Origin: Lingula anatina
Lineage: Eukaryota > Brachiopoda > Lingulata > Lingulida > Lingulidae
Assembly: GCF_001039355.2 (NCBI RefSeq)
Contig: NW_019774180.1
Location: forward strand, 650,696 to 714,695
Length of the DNA: 64,000 bases
Direction: 5' to 3'
Shown piece after piece: positions 32,375 to 44,610 of this stretch (its first letter is position 1; each line of letters begins with the position of its first letter). The notes beneath the pieces were generated by a model. That model did no database searches, was not told the origin of the DNA, and saw only the letters and a list, made by a program, of their open reading frames with translations. The position numbers and the translations under genes were made by a program.

Positions 32375-35300
32375 ATGACTAAAATAGTGGCTGCGCGTTT
32401 TTCACTATTTTTGCTATTTTTCATGCATAATTTTTCATGTAAGTATATCGAAACAACACTATTAGCAATATTGTAACTTCAAGAAATGGCAAAAGAATTA
32501 TGTTGAAATATTAAAATTTGAATGAAATAATAATTTCAGATCTCATAGTGACTTCTTCCCGGCTGCGATTCGAGAATACAGAATATGAACTTTACCCAGA
32601 GGCGAAGAGTTGGCTCGAAGCTAGAAAGAACTGCTCCCAATTAGGCGGAAGACTTGCCAGTGTCAAGACAGAAGAAGTGCAAAACTTCTTGGTGAAGAAT
32701 GTCGTCCAGGCAAAAGAGCACGTGTGGATAGGAGGATTCGTTGGAAAAAGATGGTTCTGGACCGATAGTAAGTAAAATTGTTGCAAAACCAACTTACTGG
32801 GGTATGGTGTTAAAATTTCAACGTTAAAATTAAGCTGTGAGAATTAATTTGCTCCCCACCTTCAGAAATTTCACTGAAATGAGATTTGTGCATATCAAAA
32901 TGACTAACCGTTTAAATGTGTATTCTTTACTTTTCCAATCGATACTTTTAACCCCATTATGCAACATTCGCATCAGAACATCTAACTACAGTAGTTTGCC
33001 TACTACGACAAATATACGTTAATATTGTTCTTTGTAGAACAAGAGATAGAGTGGTTTTTCTGGGCACCCGGAGAACCCAATAATGACGGAGACAGTGAGG
33101 ATAAGCTTCAATTGTTTTATGGATATGACGGTAAAAAAACACTTTAAATCGACGACACAAGGCGATATACTTGTATTTGATAGGCCTTTAACTCGATAAA
33201 AGCTAGCACTGTTTCAATAAAAGACTGTTTATTAATATATTGGAGTGGGAAGTTTTTCTTAGTTATAGTAAGAAACAAAGAGTAGACATCTTATCTTACA
33301 CTGTATGTGGTTTGCTTTGTTGGATTTGATGTTTATTGTGATACGAAATATTGGTAATCGTCAATTACTGATTGTGATAAGTAGCTTATCTAAATTCATA
33401 TTATACGAGAACTTTTAAATTTATATCCGCTAATTCTATAGCCCCATAATATCGTGGTACATCGAATAAAACTTTTTTTTTCTATTTTGAATATGACAGA
33501 CCACTTCTTCAATTACACGTGGAACGACAATCAGGGCAGTAACACGTGTGAAAACGGTGTAAAATCAAATTTTATTTGCAGATACGGTGAGTATACATGA
33601 ACTTGTCAAGGAGTTTGATATTTTCGATATTTTAAAAATTCCGGTCACTTGGGTTTATTTATACAGAATTGTTCAGTATGATGTTTTGTCAAACAATACC
33701 AACATCGTATCGTTTAGATAAAGCAAAATGTGAAAACGCAACCGTCTGTCATAACGCAAAGACAAACAGTCCATGCATTGAATCCGGGTCTTGGTGCTAC
33801 ATCTTGGAGGGACAAACTGCTGGCCCAAATCACAAGAGAAACGACCAGTGTACTGAGAGAGGATGGACATGGAATGCTTCACGCATATACTGCGAGAAAA
33901 ATAATGGGATTCTTGCCAAGATTGAAGACCTGCCCACAATGGAAAAGATTAGAAGCAGGATTCGATCGGATAAGTCAAGATACGAGGGGAATTATTGGAT
34001 TGGTGGCTGGTGGGATAAGATGGCCCCGCGTATGTGGAAATGGGTTGGAGGTACATTTCATCTTTACATTCAATGCAACGACGCAAAGAGTTCGACGCGA
34101 TTAAAAAAAGTTTGTCAAAGACCAGTAAGAAGTTTCTTTTCTGTTGAGTTTTCTACTTTCTTTAAAAACATGTCTTATTCTAAGAAAAGCGATTTATTCA
34201 CACGGTTAACATAACACCATAAAACCTGGTATATTTAGTATATCTGTTTTACGCAGAAAACATCATTCAAAATCTTTTAAACAGAGACGCGATATCTGTT
34301 TCAACCTGCAGGAGGAAACGTGTCATATAACAATTGGATGCCAGGTGAACCGAATGCAAAGAATGACTTGAAAATGGTTTGCATGGAGATGTGGACGCGT
34401 CACAAGGACAACATTAGCGAATGGAATGATGAAAGTTGCCATTGTACCTACCCTTACATATGCCAGTTTGGTAAGTTGCAAGGTGTATTGTTGATACTTA
34501 AAAAGCGGTGTTACATATACTCCTATGGCAAAGTAAATATTATTTTCAAATCATATAATTACTCTTTCTTCGAAAATAATCATAACGCTAAAAACCTCCT
34601 TAGTTTTGTTTCAGTGAAAATGAATTTTGAAAGCTTATTTTTTTGCAGATATAACCGCAAACACCAGTCCTTCAACAGGTTCAATCGATAATATAGTGAC
34701 CACACCGTCCACTTCCACAATAGGTATGGTGGCTTCCCTCTCAGCTACCATGCCGTCCAATGCAACAGCTTCGACCTTTGTGTCAGACAGCATCGGCATA
34801 CCAAGCCCAACAACGACAATGACGCCAGACATAAAACCATTAGAGAAAATCACTGAATCAACCAGTCTACCCACCAATGTAGTGAATTTTGGTACTCCAG
34901 CCTCAGAAAGTGTAATGGCGTTTAATCATCCCACAACTGTAAGAAGTGAAGACGTCAATCATCCCATTACCACGTTCATCCCACGTTCAGAGCCCTTAAT
35001 CAGTGACATGAACAAAACGCCAGACTTTATCGGTCTTTTGTCAACCAAGCCTTCGAAGAACACAGGAGTGTCATCTGCAACAGTAGCTCCTCCTACAAAA
35101 CAGTTACTGTGTCTCGGACTTCAACTCGACTTCCTCACACAACTGAGCAAGAGACAGATGCAGAGGAGGCAAATTTGCTGAAAAAGTCCTTTCCGTCTAC
35201 CACCTTATCTTCGGCCCAAACTTCTAAATTGCTACCGGTCGAGAGGAATACAAAAGTTCCAAGATTACAGCTTTCTGCAGAATTCACCTCTGCTGCCCCA

Positions 35301-36173
35301 TCAAACCAAAATGGAAGATATAAACATAGGAGTGACAATGGTATGGTTCTTGTAATAAATACTCGTACAATTTAATATTAAAATCATTTAAAAATTAAAT
35401 TCCCACACGTATGGCATTCCGACACTCATCTACTCAGTTAGGCAAATAAGGAATTCTTTTTAACATTTGAAAAAGTTGTTTTTATGATACTTATTACATG
35501 TTATTTCACACGACACAGGCCAAATTGTCACTAACAAAACATTACAGCAGAGATAGTCACCTGTCCATAACTGTATCCTTTATCTAAACGCAATCCTTCT
35601 GTCTACTTTGCAGGGACTGTTCCAAAAGAGGTTCCAGATTGGGTCATTGCTGTGAGCACTGTCGCCTCAGCCGCCGTAGCATGTGGTAGTTGTCTGCTGC
35701 TTGGCGCTCTTTACAAGAGGTACGCGATGAGCAAATACAAACGCAAGTGAACACGTTATTTGTGAGCCTGTATGTATGTATGTATGTATGTTCTATGGCC
35801 ATTGCGTGAAAATGAGATTGATAGTTTCACAGTTGTACCTCCCATTGGACGTAATGCAAAAATAGTGACAGAATATCCCCTTCCAACGACAGCCGCAAGT
35901 TTATTAGGCTTGGTCTCTGTTATACATTTGTATCTTTGGGAAACGATGTGTTCCGTTTCACCCTAATGCGTAATTTTGTTTAAAATATAAGATAACACAG
36001 TTATTTTATGGCTTACCTTGCATATGAAATGGATTATCTGTTCTTCCTTATGAATTAAAGTCTTTACATTTACCTTATTGATTCATTCCAGAAAGAGGAA
36101 GAAAAAGAAGATCAAACCAGATGAAAACGAAAACAAACAAGAAGCTTCCAAATCCTGGATTTTGTCGATTTAA
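32375..36173 (+). CDS. Transmembrane C-type lectin, copy B, frameshifted in the stalk exon
   Basis: Exons matching copy A one for one: 32375-32438, 32540-32767, 33038-33130, 33500-33586, 33718-34050, 34312-34470, 34649-35340, 35614-35719, 36092-36173. All have copy A lengths except exon 7, which is 692 instead of 693 bases. A one-base deletion near 35093 (CTCCTCCTAC where copy A has CTCCTCCGTAC) shifts the frame, which then stops at 35179-35181, giving about 498 residues with both lectin domains and part of the stalk but no membrane helix. Downstream exons stay intact in the original frame, so the event is recent or a sequence error. Lectin domain 1 keeps EPN and WND; lectin domain 2 has EPN where copy A has EPK. 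As read, the product would be secreted or the mRNA degraded. Confidence 0.8.
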
Positions 36174-38324
36174 TGCATTGTTGTTCCTTAATCTCCAATC
36201 ACAGGGTGCGCTTAAATTGTCTGTTACAAAATAATTGTACCGCAGATACTTTAATTTTGTATACTTTTTTGGAAGCCCCTGGTATCAGAGGGTAGTTTAT
36301 CTTCTTTTGACAAACATTTCGTGCCAAATTTCCCACATATGTTCTCGACTGGGGCTATGTAGGAGAGTATTTGGAGAAAAATTTAAAAGATAAACACCCC
36401 TTTCAGTCATAACATGTTTTATTTGAAGTGATTTGCCGAGTTCGAAGTAGATATAATGTCAGAATACACTTCACTACAAGACATCTGTTCATCAAAAACA
36501 TACTAATTATGCAGAGACGAAAACTTTCAGAAGACTTTCATACAAAAGATACTATATTATTAAACATTTAAAGCAGAAAAAGAAAAAGAAATCCTATGAT
36601 TAAATCAACTCTGTATTTAACAAGCAATTGTTTCGTCAAGCCTTTAGTAGTCTTTTTCAATGTGAACATATTATATAATTAATATCAATACGTATCATTG
36701 TAAATGTTATTGTTACTTTCCTTATTTTCTATACACTTATATGTTTGCGCTTGTGGTGTATTTGTTAGGTTATAGTCATTTTGAAAATGTACATGCACCA
36801 ACATAATTAATTGTAGTCGACTTAATTTATATTTGCAGTGATCAAGCTATAGCCCCTTATTTTTACTCTAACTGAAAGGATAATGAAATAAGGTGAAAAA
36901 ACACGCTTTAAATGGGTAGACGTAAATTGTTAACATTTAAGCCTTCTAAGGTCGTTTGCAAAAAGTAATTATGGCTAAATTCTCACACGCCACTTAAAAC
37001 GATTTTCGTGTTAAAGCGACACATTAACAACTGACAAGCGGGCTATGATAAGCGGGTTACTTTGTACAAAGAATAATAAACACACAGTATTAACAGGAGC
37101 AGGGCACGATATTAAGTAAGCATCACAGTAAACTGTGTCAAAACAGATTTTCAAAGCATGTCGTCTATCATGGAATTGTGCTGTAGTTAATCAACAAAAC
37201 TATCACAAGGTCTACGTAATAAACACACTATATTTACTCATGTAATTAAGCAGTTATATGAAAATGGCAATGAGAAAGTTATAGGAAAAAGCATAAAATA
37301 CTTCGTTCCTTAATCGTAAAACAGCAGTTGAGGGGGAAATGCTTGAAAAGAAAAGTAATTATTGTTTTAGAAAGTATTCGTGATGAGTAGCATGGGTGTT
37401 ATTACTGTCGCCAACAGTAGCTTAATTTCTTATTCAAAACAGTGCTAAATGCATTGTGTTACAGCCTGGTAAACATTGTGTTGCGTAAAAATATAGCGAT
37501 CTTATCCAACAAACACTTGGATTATAAAATATACTATTTCTACTCTCCATTCAGTTTGACAAGGGTCTCGTTCTTTTATTTCCTTCAAATACAGCCACCT
37601 TCGTGTAATGGTCAAACTCAAATAAAGTGCTGGAGACAGGGAGGTTCAAAAGCCTAGAATAGAGTTTACATAAGGATAATCAGAGATTGGTCTTTTGTTC
37701 TCTTATCACAGTCAACCATACCTTAAAAGCATCGGGGAAACGCGGCATTGTGCTTCGAATTTACTATCGATCTTAGAAATCGATATACACCTATCACGAC
37801 GCACATGGTGATGTGTAGGTTACATTTACGTCTCAGTTCAACTCAGAACTTTTTAACGAATCCAATCTAATAGGTCTAGGTATTTGTGAACAAGTTACAA
37901 TAACATGTTTACCAGACTTTTGTTGATCAAGAAATAAAGCTGCCGACGGTAGGGATAACTTCCTGAGCGTGTTCGATTTTTAAAACAAAGTCTTTTGTAT
38001 TTGCACGTGCGAATAAAAAGAGTGGCAAACTGTTTGTTGTCATAAATTCAGTAAGTCTTACAGTGTATCATGAAAAGGCTCCACTCATGACAGCGTTTTG
38101 ATGTCTAAATACTGTCAATTGAAAAAAAAAATTGTCGCGTTGTCTGAGAAAAGACACTAATGGAACATTTTTGGAATTAATCTCAAGTCTTATCTGTAAT
38201 GCTGCTTCATTAAATCGATACATTAAAAATGTACTTGTTCATACAAAAATCTGACTTTTTCCTCAACATTTCTAACTATATCGTTTTATTTATGCAAGGT
38301 TCTGCAGGATCCCAATGGCAATTC
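36174..38324. other. Gene-free DNA between lectin copy B and the PAN/LamG-like gene
   Basis: Partner of 28398-30528, with a few percent difference by eye and small indels, plus a short TGTA repeat in the lectin intron just upstream (about 35771-35790). No coding exon is supported. Confidence 0.6.
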
Positions 38325-38751
38325 TTAGGACACATAAAGTTTTCCAATAAGGTCAGAATCGAGATATTGTTCGAAAATTTTCAGATCACTGTAAGACGCA
38401 TTTCCAAAGTTTGCATGTCCATCATGTGGTCTGTTAATGCATGGTTGCACAGTTGCCGAAATAGCGTTGCTTTGTGGACTTGAGGATCCTTGGTCCACGA
38501 CTTGACCATTGACATAGAGGTCTAACTGTCCAGTCGGGTTCCACGCGAAAGCAATATGGATCCAGTCACAGTGCGAAGGCTGCCCGCTCCAACAGCCAGG
38601 AACGCTGTATTGGGTGTAGTTTACAGAGACTGAGTACCCACTCTGAGAGTCTTTCAAGATAGCGCCAATGACGTATCTAAAACAACATGGACAATTATTA
38701 TTCCTTTGTTTTTTATCTTCAGATTTTTAATTACTTTACAGAGTCTCTCTT

Positions 38752-38791
<40 letters not shown>

Positions 38792-40574
38792 GCACACACA
38801 CACACACACACACACATACTACTTACATTTTGGACACTATAAGCTCCACATACACAGCTACACCCCTTGTTCCCGCAGTCTGTGCGCCAGAACTTAAAAG
38901 ATACCACTTCGATGATTCTGACATGTCTTCCCAACTTACCTAGTAATAGTGATAAATGTGACTCAGTTTTCAAAGGCAAACAATGGGTTTTGAATCAAAG
39001 GCAAGAATGTCTTCATTTGGCTCTTTGTAAAACGAATAAATATTTATATTATAAATAAATGAATAATTAATAATTAGTATAAATAATATCTAAGACACTT
39101 TTGTTAATGAATATTCATTTTTCGATTCAATGCTTGAACCTTCTTTTTCAAGTTACCTGATTATACAATACATAGCATACAACAAACCTGGGTCCAAAAG
39201 CCGACTGTTAATCCGTTGGTGCATTGGTCAGTGTCTAACAGACATCGACCAGAAAAATCACCAAGCGAGATATAGTGATAATTCCCGACCCCATCAGTGC
39301 TAATAGCACATACTGAATTCCCCGTCACAACGTGTGTACGCTGAGTTAAAGGATAGACCCCAATTTCAGTAGTTGCATTTCGATCTCCTATGTTCGCGTA
39401 CACCACTTTGGTACTGCACGAACTGGACCCAGTCCCCACTGTGCAAATGTCAGTGACTGAACATTTTCCAGTTAAGTCCCAGTAATAATCAGGAGCTAGG
39501 TAAAAAAAAGATAAAATACACACTTGAAGTCGCCTATCATTGGCGCTTATTATTTGAATTGTATTTTTATAATGAAGCAGATCCAGATACTATTACTGCT
39601 TTCAATTTACTCTTTTTCACCAAAGTGGATTATCTTATTACATTAAACACTGGCTAGCTACCATTTTCTTTTATTTCTTTTATTTATTTATTTTTTTCTG
39701 GTGTTGTCTTTACAAAAGTTGTTAAATTTAGAAAAGGTCTGTGGCCAACAACAGATACAAAATAAAACACATTTAACTGCCATTTTTGTACAAGAAACGT
39801 TTTCATTTCATGTACTTAAATGATAAGATAAGACCGTGATTAAAAACATGTTACAGAGTCGGAATATTTCGAATATTTACAACAACTACACAATAACAAT
39901 AGCACACTGAATACTCACACGGTAGAAACGCGTTACTCGTCCCTTCATTTTGATTTGACGTGTCCACCTAAAATTGAAGAAACTGTCATCTTAATAGTCT
40001 TCCTTTGATAACAAGTTGTTTAAAAGGTAATGTAAACTTATAGTTTTGTACACTGGGGATTCAACACATCAGTCTGCATTACTCCAAACCTTTACAATTA
40101 CTAAGAATACTCAAAAGTAAAAGTTATTATTCAAAATTTCACGATTTTTAAAATCTTCGAATAACCTTTATAATAATTCTGGTGTAATAAACGATAAATG
40201 TTTATTTTGAACAAAGCATTTTTTTTTCGCTCGTACATATATGTCCTTACCGTCTGAAAAATATCACATCCATCTGAACTTTCTACGTTTGCGGTGACAG
40301 CTGACCTATTCTCCAACCTACAGGAGGCACTGAAATCCAAGGCTGCGCTGCAATAACTGAAAGCAATGCATCCCGATATTTTCATGCAACGAACACCACA
40401 CTCAATTTGTGAAGAAACAGAAATGTAACCAAGGGTTTCGTTATGAAAACGAACATTAGGCGTTTCAAACTTCCTGAACCGCATTTGGTTTTGACTCTGT
40501 TCACCATACACCGTCCCAAATTGCCAAAGCGACATAATGACAAAAGGCATCAATGGCAACGAAGCAGATATCAT
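38325..40574 (-). CDS. Secreted PAN/apple plus LamG-like (concanavalin A fold) protein, copy B (5 exons)
   Basis: Exons in order of translation: 40574-40251, 39967-39919, 39495-39188, 38939-38827, 38676-38325; 381 residues. Residues 1-24 are a signal peptide. Residues about 30-108 form a PAN/apple-like domain with six cysteines (IECGVRCMKISGCIAFSYC ... SCRLENR ... DGCDIF). A short linker exon follows, then a LamG-like jelly roll from about 126 to the end (YYWDLTGKC, GDFSGRCLLD, GLTVGFWTQ, KWYLLSSGAQ, CDWIHIAFAWNPTGQLDLYV). Both domain types bind sugars or proteins outside the cell in other families; the function of this combination is unknown to me. There is no membrane helix, so secretion is inferred. 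Intron 4 holds a (TC)n(AC)n tract directly beside the donor of exon 4. Confidence 0.85.
38741..38818. repeat. (TC)n(AC)n microsatellite, copy B
   Basis: TC tract then AC tract with a GGC interruption near 38791. Same intron position as the tract at 30951-31010 and as the TC tract at 44615-44644. Confidence 0.95.
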
Positions 40575-42330
40575 GCTTGATAAATGATGTAGTTATAAAC
40601 CAATGTTACTTCTGAATACCCAGAAAAATTGCTTCACCATATAACATAGTCAAAGCCCAAAAGGGGGCGTTGCGAAAGACCAGCAGGGACTGTAATTATC
40701 GACCTGTAGTTGAAGAAGTAGGGCCGTAGACTTTTGAGCTTATACTTTTCTGTGACAACACCGATTATTCTTCTGTATCGCGTTTGCTATATTTGCTTTT
40801 AAATTTCCACTTACTCTCACATTTCATCCATTTCCTGCCTCTAAAACAAGTACTAAAAAGGGGGACAGAGCATTGTATTTCACTTTTTTGAGTAAATAAT
40901 TGAATTGATGGAGACCATATAATATTAGTTTCATCTGTCTCATCGCTAAGTAAGTTTGTTATTTGGCTGCCTTGTGCTAATCAATCTTTTCCTGTTAACA
41001 CATCACTTTATGCTTTTAAATAAAAAGACTCGATATTTAAAAGTCAATATCTCGAAAAAAGCTTTGTATCCAAAGGAATAATAAAAATATACGAACGAAG
41101 CGCTTGACATTAAAATAATCTGGCTGTTGCCATATTAATGAACACGGTCTCCAATAATTGCAAGTTTTACATTATGGTATTTGCCACTGATGAACTCTAT
41201 ATTCTGGTTTCAACTACTACCACTAATTAAACCAGAACAACAACAACAAACAAAAATTAGCAATAGATTTTTTAAATAAAGAAGCAAATTGAACACAACG
41301 CTCTCGTTGACCATGTAAGCCCCATTTCAAGCCATTGGATGTGACAATGCACTCCCGTAGTTGTTCGGAAATTCAGTATTTGGTATCGACCTGTTTTATC
41401 AGGACGACACGTCTTTCTACGCCCACAAAGTTTACATCGCGTGTATGGAGTGAGGCTATACATGTATTGTGACTAAGGGCACAATTGCGTATATCTGATT
41501 CGCGATTAATTGCAAAGAGTAGCATGTTAACACGGAAAACATACCATGTATCAATAAAAGATAAAGGTATTACTAAATTGATTATGAAGGCTCTCTTCAA
41601 AGGGATTGACTGACCTACAATATAATTTCCCGAATGATTTTTTTCTATTTGAAGTTCATATATAACTGTGCGATGAGCCATTGTTTCGTTTCTATTATTT
41701 TTTCTGAATGTCGATATACAACGTTTCTTTGATAATTGCAAAGATAATTAACCGTCTTTATAAAAAAAAGCAATTGCTAATGTTTTAATCATTCTGACAA
41801 TCTGTTAGAAATGGCAGATGTATTTAATTCTGCCTCTGTGTAAGCTGTCTTCTACATCACTGCCCAGACATTATGTACAATTGATATAAAAACTAATAAA
41901 ATAATATAGTTGAACGTCAAATGCAGAGCTTTAATTGAAAAAAAAATGTAGCTGTCTTGTGAAATATTTACAAATGTTATAGTGAGGAATGACGACAACA
42001 GTTTGGAGCTTTGGAACGTTTATTCACCGACTCACTTTTTCACAGAATCTACAAGTATTTATACTCTATTTTCCCAAAGAATTTTCCATTCTCATATTAC
42101 AAAACGCTATTTAATATTTCCTAATTAAGGAATTTCAGAGAGACTTGGTTATAATATAAAATATTTAAAATATTTTCCGAATTACTCATGCTTGGACCTT
42201 GTCCATCTCGAGTTTGCATGAGTTTTACACGCGTTAGAAACGTGCAAATCTATTGAAACCAATCAAATCCAACTATATGTGACTTTGAAATGTTCCATCC
42301 TTTCTTACTTCGAGAACAATATCTACACTT
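40575..42330. other. Gene-free DNA upstream of PAN/LamG-like gene B
   Basis: About 1.75 kb of AT-rich sequence with no supported exon; presumably contains the promoter of the minus-strand gene. Confidence 0.5.
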
Positions 42331-42621
42331 CACTAAGAATAAAACCGGAGTCCAAGTGACTCCAAACTTGGAGTCCAGCAGTGGTGCCTAAAATAACTCC
42401 CAATTGGAGTCAAGTTGACTACGATGGAGTAACGCCATCCCAGACCCCACAGGAGGGTCACAATTGACTCCATTCACACATCCCTTCATCCCTTGATTTA
42501 TCTCTACAAAAGAGTCACCATGACCCCATATTAAGGAATTTTTGACTCCTTGGCTCATTATAAAAAAAGACATCAACAACGATGCCAAGCGGGGAGACAG
42601 CAGGTACCATGTATTACAGGC

Positions 42622-42699
42622 CGGTTTGTCCACGATAGGGTTCGAACCCACGTCCTCCCGCTCCGAAGGCGGACAAACTAACCACAAGGCCATCCAGTC
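42622..42699 (-). repeat. tRNA-Arg(TCG)-like segment, SINE-type pol III promoter
   Basis: On the minus strand there is a box A-like TGGCCTTGTGG (42682-42692) and a perfect box B GGTTCGAACCC (about 42638-42648). Between them an anticodon arm folds (TCCGC-CTTCGGA-GCGGG) with anticodon TCG. The T arm pairs with wobbles, but the acceptor stem does not pair, so it is not a working tRNA; a tRNA-derived SINE head or tRNA pseudogene is more likely. Confidence 0.65.
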
Positions 42700-42755
42700 G
42701 AATACGGTGTTAGCAGAGCAATAACAATTAGTTTGTAAATCTGGTAATAGACAGC

Positions 42756-42757
<2 letters not shown>

Positions 42758-42806
<49 letters not shown>
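42758..42806. repeat. (TA)n microsatellite
   Basis: Uninterrupted TA repeat of about 49 bases inside the CACTA-like element. Confidence 0.95.
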
Positions 42807-42808
<2 letters not shown>

Positions 42809-43252
42809 ATGAGTGAGCATACCTCCCCAGTAACATGCATTGGCGGATCAAACCTACAATCTAGAAACAAAACCTGCTGACCTGTATACCAACATATCAC
42901 ATAAAGGGTGTGGGCAACTGAAAGCCCGGGCCAGTAATAAGTGCACGGGTTCTGTATGCAGAAACACACAGAAAACCACTTGTTCATGCATAAAAACCAA
43001 CTATGGCCAATAAAGTAATGTTTAGACTGACAAAGGATGATGAAAACTGTTCTCTCCACGCCGTTTGACTCTGATTTTAGAGTCAGATTGACTCCATGAG
43101 AGCCAGGCGGTGATTGACTCTGATAAGAGAGTCTAAAGACTCTGGTAGTGGGGTAATTTGACCCTTATATAGGAGTCAAATTAACTCCATGAGGGTCAAG
43201 GGGTGCTAGACTCTGACTAGAGAGTCAAATGACTCCCATTTTATTCTCAGTG

Positions 43253-44154
43253 TTGTTGACACTTAAAAGGAATTTAACTTCCACTCAATAACTCCCTATC
43301 CTTTTACACATTTGATTCTGTTTTAATTGTTATTTGTAGTTATCGAAAGTGTAAGTCATCTGCTTTACAACATAAAGGGTAAGATGTCAAAGTATTTCAC
43401 AATACTTCAAAGAATGAAGAATAAGTTATTATTATTATTCCACACGATCGACACTTCCGGAAATCTAACCGAAAGGCCCTACTCAGTTTCATATGATCCA
43501 CTTATGAAGCTCAAGTTGTCAAAAGTCTACTTTCGATCATCCAACATATTTACAAGTGTCATCCGTCCGTCCGTGTAATACAATAAAATTCAATTGCTTT
43601 GCAAGTTGCTCAAATATGTGGAATCCTGATTGCTATGAAGCAGATGACTAAGATGCTACCAAAGGCATTGCTCGATGAAGTTTATTGCTTATTGCAGTTG
43701 CGAAGTATTCCTAATGTCATTTTTACATTAGTACATCTACAGCATTGGCGTATGAGCTGAAAAGGTTGGATTTTATTGGTTTACCCTCAGCCAAAAGCGA
43801 AGTAGCTTTAAAATCGTAGATTATGTTGAGTAATAAGAAATTGTAACATTCTGTTGCTGCATTCCACAACTTTCACCTTGGGTATCGATTTTAGTTTGAT
43901 ACATAAAGATTTACTCGTCTAAATGTTAAAATACCAATGCCATTGTCGAAAATGGCCAATTCAATATGTGAAAACGCTAATCGGTTTACTCATTCGAGAC
44001 AATTTTCAAGGATACCAAATTCATGATATCAGCACTGAAATTATTAAGAACCAGAAATATACATACATTGTACATTTGTATAAAGCATGTTCTAAATTTG
44101 TACTGGAACTAGCCAAATTATATGTAATAAACCTGCACGTTTGCATATTCTCTA
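43253..44154. other. Gene-free DNA downstream of PAN/LamG-like gene C
   Basis: About 900 bases without a supported exon; includes the likely 3' UTR of the minus-strand gene ending at 44155. Confidence 0.5.
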
Positions 44155-44610
44155 TCAACGCTCATACAATTCTCTAATCAGACTGGAATCCAGAAATTGT
44201 TCAAATATTTTCAGATCACTGTAAGCTGCATTACCTAAGTTTGATTCTACATCATTTCGGCTGTTGATGCGTGGGTATACATATGGTGAGACCGCGTTGC
44301 TTTGTGGACTTGAGGATCCTTGGTCCACGACTTGACCATTGACATAGAGGTCCAACTGCCCAGTCGGGTTCCACGCGAATGCAATATGGATCCAGTCACA
44401 GTACGAAGGCTGCCCGCTCCAACAGCCAGGAACGCTGTATTGGGTGTAGTTTACAGAGGCTGTGTACCCACTCTGAGAGTCTTTCAGGATAGCGCCAATG
44501 ACGTATCTAAAACAACGTAGTATACTTTTTTTGTCGTTTACTATAAATTGAAGGAAGTGCATACAGTTTCGATTATACAAATATACTTATAGGACCAAGT
44601 AGGTCTTAGC

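Larger units (their letters stand above)
31012..38816. repeat. Segment copy B of the large duplicated (or allelic) unit
   Basis: Homologous to 21749-31010 from its first bases. It lacks the gap-containing element and the lectin-intron MITE, but has about 350 extra bases at about 31362-31710 with no partner in copy A. It continues without interruption into the remaining exons of the PAN/LamG-like gene. Confidence 0.9.
42331..43252. mobile_element. Non-autonomous CACTA-like element with GAGTC subterminal arrays
   Basis: The ends are inverted copies: CACTAAGAATAAAACCGGAG at the left and, reading inward from the right, CACTGAGAATAAAATGGGAG. The flanking bases are TT on both sides, a possible 2-bp duplication. 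Both ends carry many GAGTC/GACTC motifs in both orientations (about 42345-42480 and 43065-43235), typical of subterminal transposase-binding arrays. The middle holds a tRNA-like segment and a TA microsatellite. No transposase is present. Confidence 0.75.

Noticed and set aside
38706-38979. Open frames across the TC/AC microsatellite
   Set aside because: His/Thr and Ser/Leu runs are translated dinucleotide repeats; the real exon is 38827-38939 on the minus strand.
42388-42693. 101-residue frame with PPSEREDVGSNP
   Set aside because: It is a translation of the tRNA-like/SINE region, a common source of false proteins.
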